Below are positions 61,196-64,000 of a stretch of 64,000 nucleotides of DNA, in pieces. The position numbers were made by a program, and so were the translations under genes. Numbering within the stretch: the first letter of the stretch is position 1; each line of letters opens with the position of its first letter. The notes under the pieces were generated by a model that saw only the letters and a program-made list of their open reading frames with translations, searched no databases and had not been told where the DNA came from. The stretch is from MED-G105 sp039814575 (GTDB lineage Bacteria; Pseudomonadota; Alphaproteobacteria; Caulobacterales; Parvularculaceae), in contig JBCCAY010000002.1 of assembly GCA_039814575.1 (NCBI GenBank), forward strand, positions 211,367 through 275,366, read 5' to 3'.

Positions 61196-62587
61196 ATGGC
61201 GAAAGAAAGCGCTGTTTATCTCGGCCCCAAATTGAAACGACTGCGGCGGGATTTGGGGCTGACGCAATCGGATATGGCCGAGGAATTGGGTATCTCCGCG
61301 TCTTATGTGGCGCTGATGGAGGGCAATCAGCGGCCGGTGACCGCTGATATGCTGTTGCGCTTGGCGGCGGCGTTCAAAATCGACATGGCGGCGCTTGCGG
61401 GCGGTCGCGCTGATGAGACCGTTGACGCGCTTGAAACGGTGTTGCGCGATCCCTTGTTCGCCGAAATCGATCTGGCGCCGATGGAGGCGCGCGACGCCGC
61501 CCATGCGCATCCGAGTCTTGTTGAAGCAGTGCTGCGGCTGCACGCCGCCTATCGAGAGGGACAATTAGCCCTTGCCGACGACGCAGGCAGCGCTGAGTCT
61601 GCGCAAGACCCGGTTGGAGAGGCGCGGCGTTTCCTGGCGGCGCGACGAAATTCTTTTCCAACGCTTGATGATTTCGGAGAACGCCTCGCTGCCGACGTGG
61701 CGGCGAGCGGCGGGTTTGAAACTTATCTGTCGGAGAAGCACCGTCTTTATGTCCGTAGACTGCCGTTTGACATTATGGCGGGCGCTGTGCGGCGCTTTGA
61801 TGTGCACAAGCAAGAACTGTTATTAAGTGAAACCCTTGATCGCGCGAGCCATAATTTTCAATTGGCCTTGCAAATCGCCTATTTGGACATGCGCGAGCTT
61901 GTTGCGGACGCCGTCGACGAAGGCGTTTTTGAGACGGACAATGGCGCACCTTTAGCGCGTCGGGCGCTGGCGAACTACGCGGCGGCGACGATCCTTATGC
62001 CCTATGGTGAGTTTGTCCGCTTGGCGGAGAAACGTCGTTACGACCTAGAAGTGTTGGCGCGCCGCTTCACTGTCAGCTTCGAGCAAGTGGCGCACCGCCT
62101 CACCACGCTGCAAAAGCCGGGGCAGGAAGGGGTGCCGTTCTTCTTTACTCGCGTTGATGCGGCGGGCAATGTCTCCAAACGCCTTGACGGGGCGGGGTTT
62201 CCGTTCGCGCGCCATGGCGGTTCATGCCCCTTATGGTCTTTGCACGAAGCGTTTGGCCGGCCGCGGGAAATTATCGCCCAATGGGTGGAGTTGCCCGACG
62301 GTGAGCGGTTCTTCTCCATTGCTCGCACGGTGACGGCTGGCGGCGGCGCCTATGGGGCGTCAAGCATTCGCCGGGCGATTGCGCTTGGCTGCGCGGAAAA
62401 GCATGCGAGCCGCTTGATCTATGCAGACGGCCGTGAGATGAGCCGTGAAGCCCCAACGCCGATCGGCGTCACGTGTCGGCTGTGTCATCGAGCGGACTGC
62501 ACGGCCCGCGCCGAACCGCCCTTGGGCCGGCAAGTGTTGCTCGATGATTACCGTCGTATGGCTGCGCCATATGGGTTTGGCGACTAA
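61196..62587 (+). CDS. Short-chain fatty acyl-CoA-type regulator (ScfR/RamB-like)
   Basis: A 463-residue transcription factor. The N-terminal XRE helix-turn-helix (KLKRLRRDLGLTQSDMAEEL, GISASYVALMEGNQRPVTAD) is followed by a central IrrE/ImmA-like domain (FDVHKQELLLSETLDRASHN, FQLALQIAYLDM, NYAAATILMPYGEFVRLAEK) and a C-terminal DUF2083 domain with Cys pairs (TCRLCHRADC). RamB regulators of this build control isocitrate lyase in Corynebacterium and Paracoccus. The IrrE-like part lacks a clear HExxH protease motif (QIAYLDM in its place), so it probably senses acyl-CoA rather than cleaving. The ATG at 61196 has GAGG six bases upstream. It is divergent from aceA. Confidence 0.93.
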   Translation: MAKESAVYLGPKLKRLRRDLGLTQSDMAEELGISASYVALMEGNQRPVTADMLLRLAAAFKIDMAALAGGRADETVDALETVLRDPLFAEIDLAPMEARDAAHAHPSLVEAVLRLHAAYREGQLALADDAGSAESAQDPVGEARRFLAARRNSFPTLDDFGERLAADVAASGGFETYLSEKHRLYVRRLPFDIMAGAVRRFDVHKQELLLSETLDRASHNFQLALQIAYLDMRELVADAVDEGVFETDNGAPLARRALANYAAATILMPYGEFVRLAEKRRYDLEVLARRFTVSFEQVAHRLTTLQKPGQEGVPFFFTRVDAAGNVSKRLDGAGFPFARHGGSCPLWSLHEAFGRPREIIAQWVELPDGERFFSIARTVTAGGGAYGASSIRRAIALGCAEKHASRLIYADGREMSREAPTPIGVTCRLCHRADCTARAEPPLGRQVLLDDYRRMAAPYGFGD

Positions 62588-62730
62588 GCTTAAGATTCTT
62601 TTTGTGCAAAGAAACCTAAATTGGGCGTTACCTGCAAACCAAAGCCTCGAGAATAGTTGTATACAATTCGAAGCGGTGTTTGTTTTGCTAGTATTGCTCT
62701 ACGATAAGAGTTTTTCGCCGGGTCCGATTT

Positions 62731-63867
62731 TTATCGACGTACTTTGATTTTTGAAACCTTCAGCGCTTCATTCACGTCATACGTGACCGTTTGAACGCCT
62801 TTTTCTTGCCAGTCTTCTTTTTGCACAACGCGTCGACCGTCGACGGTAGTGTGCAATGCATAATGGTAGCGGCGTTCTTTCATGTCATCTTCAAAATAAT
62901 TGATGATCTGTTGGGGACCGCGATAACGTTTGCCATTCTCGTCGATTAGTTCGGCTGTCTTATCTAAGAGCGCGTGTAGGGCGCCGGAGCGGTTTCCATT
63001 GATCGCTGTGCGCAGGCGCGTCGCCACGTCTTTCGGCGTGTCGCGGTTTAGCGTGTCTGGGTCAACCGGCGTTCCACCAACAAACACAAGATCAATTTTG
63101 GCGAGGTTCAAAACATCATCGCGCGGGTCGGCGGAAAGCAGTAAAAGGTCCGCAAACTTTCCAGGCGTGACCGTCCCCAACTGCTCGTCAAGGCCCATTA
63201 CATGAGCGTTGTTGATCGTCGCCATGGTCATCACTTCGAGGGGCGTTACGCCTGCTTGAAGATGAAGTTCCATCTCTGCGATAATTGAGGGACCGAAGGG
63301 GACGCCGGCGATCGCCGCATCCGTTCCAAGTCCCATTCGAACGCCCGCCTTGTGCAGTATGGCTTCGTTTTCGACTGTCCTATTGAACTCATCAAGGTAG
63401 ATGGGCTGCTTTGACGCGTCCTCGAGCGTCATTCCGTCAAATGGAGACGCGAGATAGCCGGGTAATATGAGTTCGTCCGCGATTTGGTGAATGTCGTAAG
63501 TATGCGCGGTCAAATCGGGATCGGCGACGAGTATCTCTATATCCGTATACGTTAAATGCCCACTTTTTCCAGAGTAGAAACGCAGTGGCCCAATGAGCGT
63601 CGAGGTTTGCGCCACGTTATGAATTTTCATTAAATCAATGAACTCTTGATCGACTTCACCGAAGCTGACGCCATGGGCTAGGTCGCCGCCGAGCCGAATG
63701 GCCTCTTTAGCTTTCCATGCTTCGAGCGCGTCGAATGAATTCTGCACACCAAGGCGTCGCGTCTCTGCGAGCATCGCTGAAACGATCGGCAACTGTTTCA
63801 AATAATCCCCTGGCGCATCTTCTTTCTCGCCGTCGCCGAGATATTTTGCGTCGACCCAATAGATTTT
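62731..63867 (-). pseudogene. Amidohydrolase-family gene truncated by an insertion sequence
   Basis: About 378 codons of the C-terminal part of a metal-dependent amidohydrolase. Visible are a His in GGDLAHGVSFGEVD, the catalytic Asp region GLGTDAAIAGVPFGPS, the family stretch TINNAHVMGLDEQLGTVTPG and the closing beta-sandwich segment GKFADLLLLSADPRDDVL. The N-terminal metal-binding HxH part and signal peptide are missing. The frame continues upstream of any start codon (IYWVDAKYLGDGEKED) straight into the end of an insertion sequence at about 63868. A TTG at 63801 could start a shorter product, but it would lack the metal site. It is probably dead. Confidence 0.8.
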
Positions 63868-64000
63868 GGGGCTGTCCCAGAAGATTTACTTTCGTGTGTA
63901 TGGTTTGAGCCATGTTCGTAGAGTTTTCAAGAGCTGATCCGCGGCTCCATAATTGAAGCGCCACTCGCATTCCTTGAGATACAGATGAAAGTTTTGTCGC
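63868..64000 (-). mobile_element. End of an insertion sequence, probably IS1595 family (partial)
   Basis: GGGGCTGTCCCAGAAG at 63868-63883 looks like the terminal inverted repeat and lies just beyond the stop codon of a transposase fragment that continues past the window's end. The eight bases before it (TAGATTTT, 63860-63867) would be the target duplication if this boundary is right. Family assignment rests on the transposase C-terminus; the other end is not visible. Confidence 0.7.
63886..64000 (-). CDS. Transposase, C-terminal end (IS1595-like, partial)
   Basis: The last 37 codons of a transposase, read on the minus strand into a TAA at 63886-63888. The sequence RQNFHLYLKECEWRFNYG is the recognisable late ISXO2/IS1595-type motif, with the final catalytic Glu region, followed by AADQLLKTLRTWLKPYTRK. 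It is in the same frame as the truncated amidohydrolase, separated from it only by this stop. The rest lies outside the window. Confidence 0.8.
   Translation of the reverse strand, partial: RQNFHLYLKECEWRFNYGAADQLLKTLRTWLKPYTRK

Overview
The window reads as chromosomal DNA of a GC-rich alphaproteobacterium, probably from the Hyphomonadaceae/Caulobacterales or Parvularculales side. The evidence is a large (about 180 kDa) NAD-glutamate dehydrogenase, a DivL-type pseudo-kinase with Tyr in place of the phospho-accepting His, two full CtrA-type sites (TTAA-N7-TTAA), the alphaproteobacterial strings recA-alaS and rpe-heparinase-purH, a GAAC-N7-GTAC near-match to the alphaproteobacterial SOS box, and two VPLPA-CTERM proteins. 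Placement below class is inference.

Layout. 1-8.5 kb: a partial gene, an XRE/MmyB regulator with an NTF2-like protein, an aldehyde dehydrogenase-GMC oxidoreductase operon, and two tandem exported serine hydrolases. 8.8-13.5 kb: purU, a class III alcohol dehydrogenase, and a heavy-metal/manganese exporter reached across a 1.1-kb gene-poor stretch. 13.9-18.5 kb: a cell-surface signalling module, in which an STN-containing TonB-dependent receptor is divergent from a FecI-type sigma factor and a FecR-type anti-sigma factor. 18.5-22 kb: tRNA-Ala(CGC) with a partial duplicate of its 3' end, YggT, an aldo/keto reductase and a small exported membrane protein. 22.2-27.7 kb: rpe, heparinase-like protein, CapD-like epimerase/dehydratase, purH. 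27.8-41 kb: glutamate dehydrogenase, a membrane protein with a CtrA-type site, DUF985 cupin, TPR protein, DivL-like kinase, AsmA. 41.2-53.2 kb: recA, alaS, a DUF2807 protein, recQ, icd-ridA, trmJ-yhhQ, a single-domain malic enzyme. 53.4-64 kb: two VPLPA-CTERM proteins, rpsD, a homocysteine methyltransferase, an exported S15 hydrolase, aceA divergent from its probable regulator (ScfR/RamB type), and an amidohydrolase gene cut by an insertion sequence whose transposase end closes the window.

How it fits together. Several genes sit at the carbon branch point around isocitrate, malate and 2-oxoglutarate: icd, aceA with a fatty-acyl-CoA-sensing-type regulator, malic enzyme and glutamate dehydrogenase. 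In Caulobacter the large glutamate dehydrogenase links metabolism to cell division. Here its upstream region carries a CtrA-type site, and a DivL-like protein (DivL acts on CckA-CtrA in Caulobacter) lies nearby. I found no CRISPR array, prophage or rRNA. No wholly new system stands out. The most notable items are the CtrA-site/GDH/DivL neighbourhood, the receptor with an internal second signal-peptide-like segment, and the alcohol dehydrogenase lacking half of its structural-zinc cysteines.
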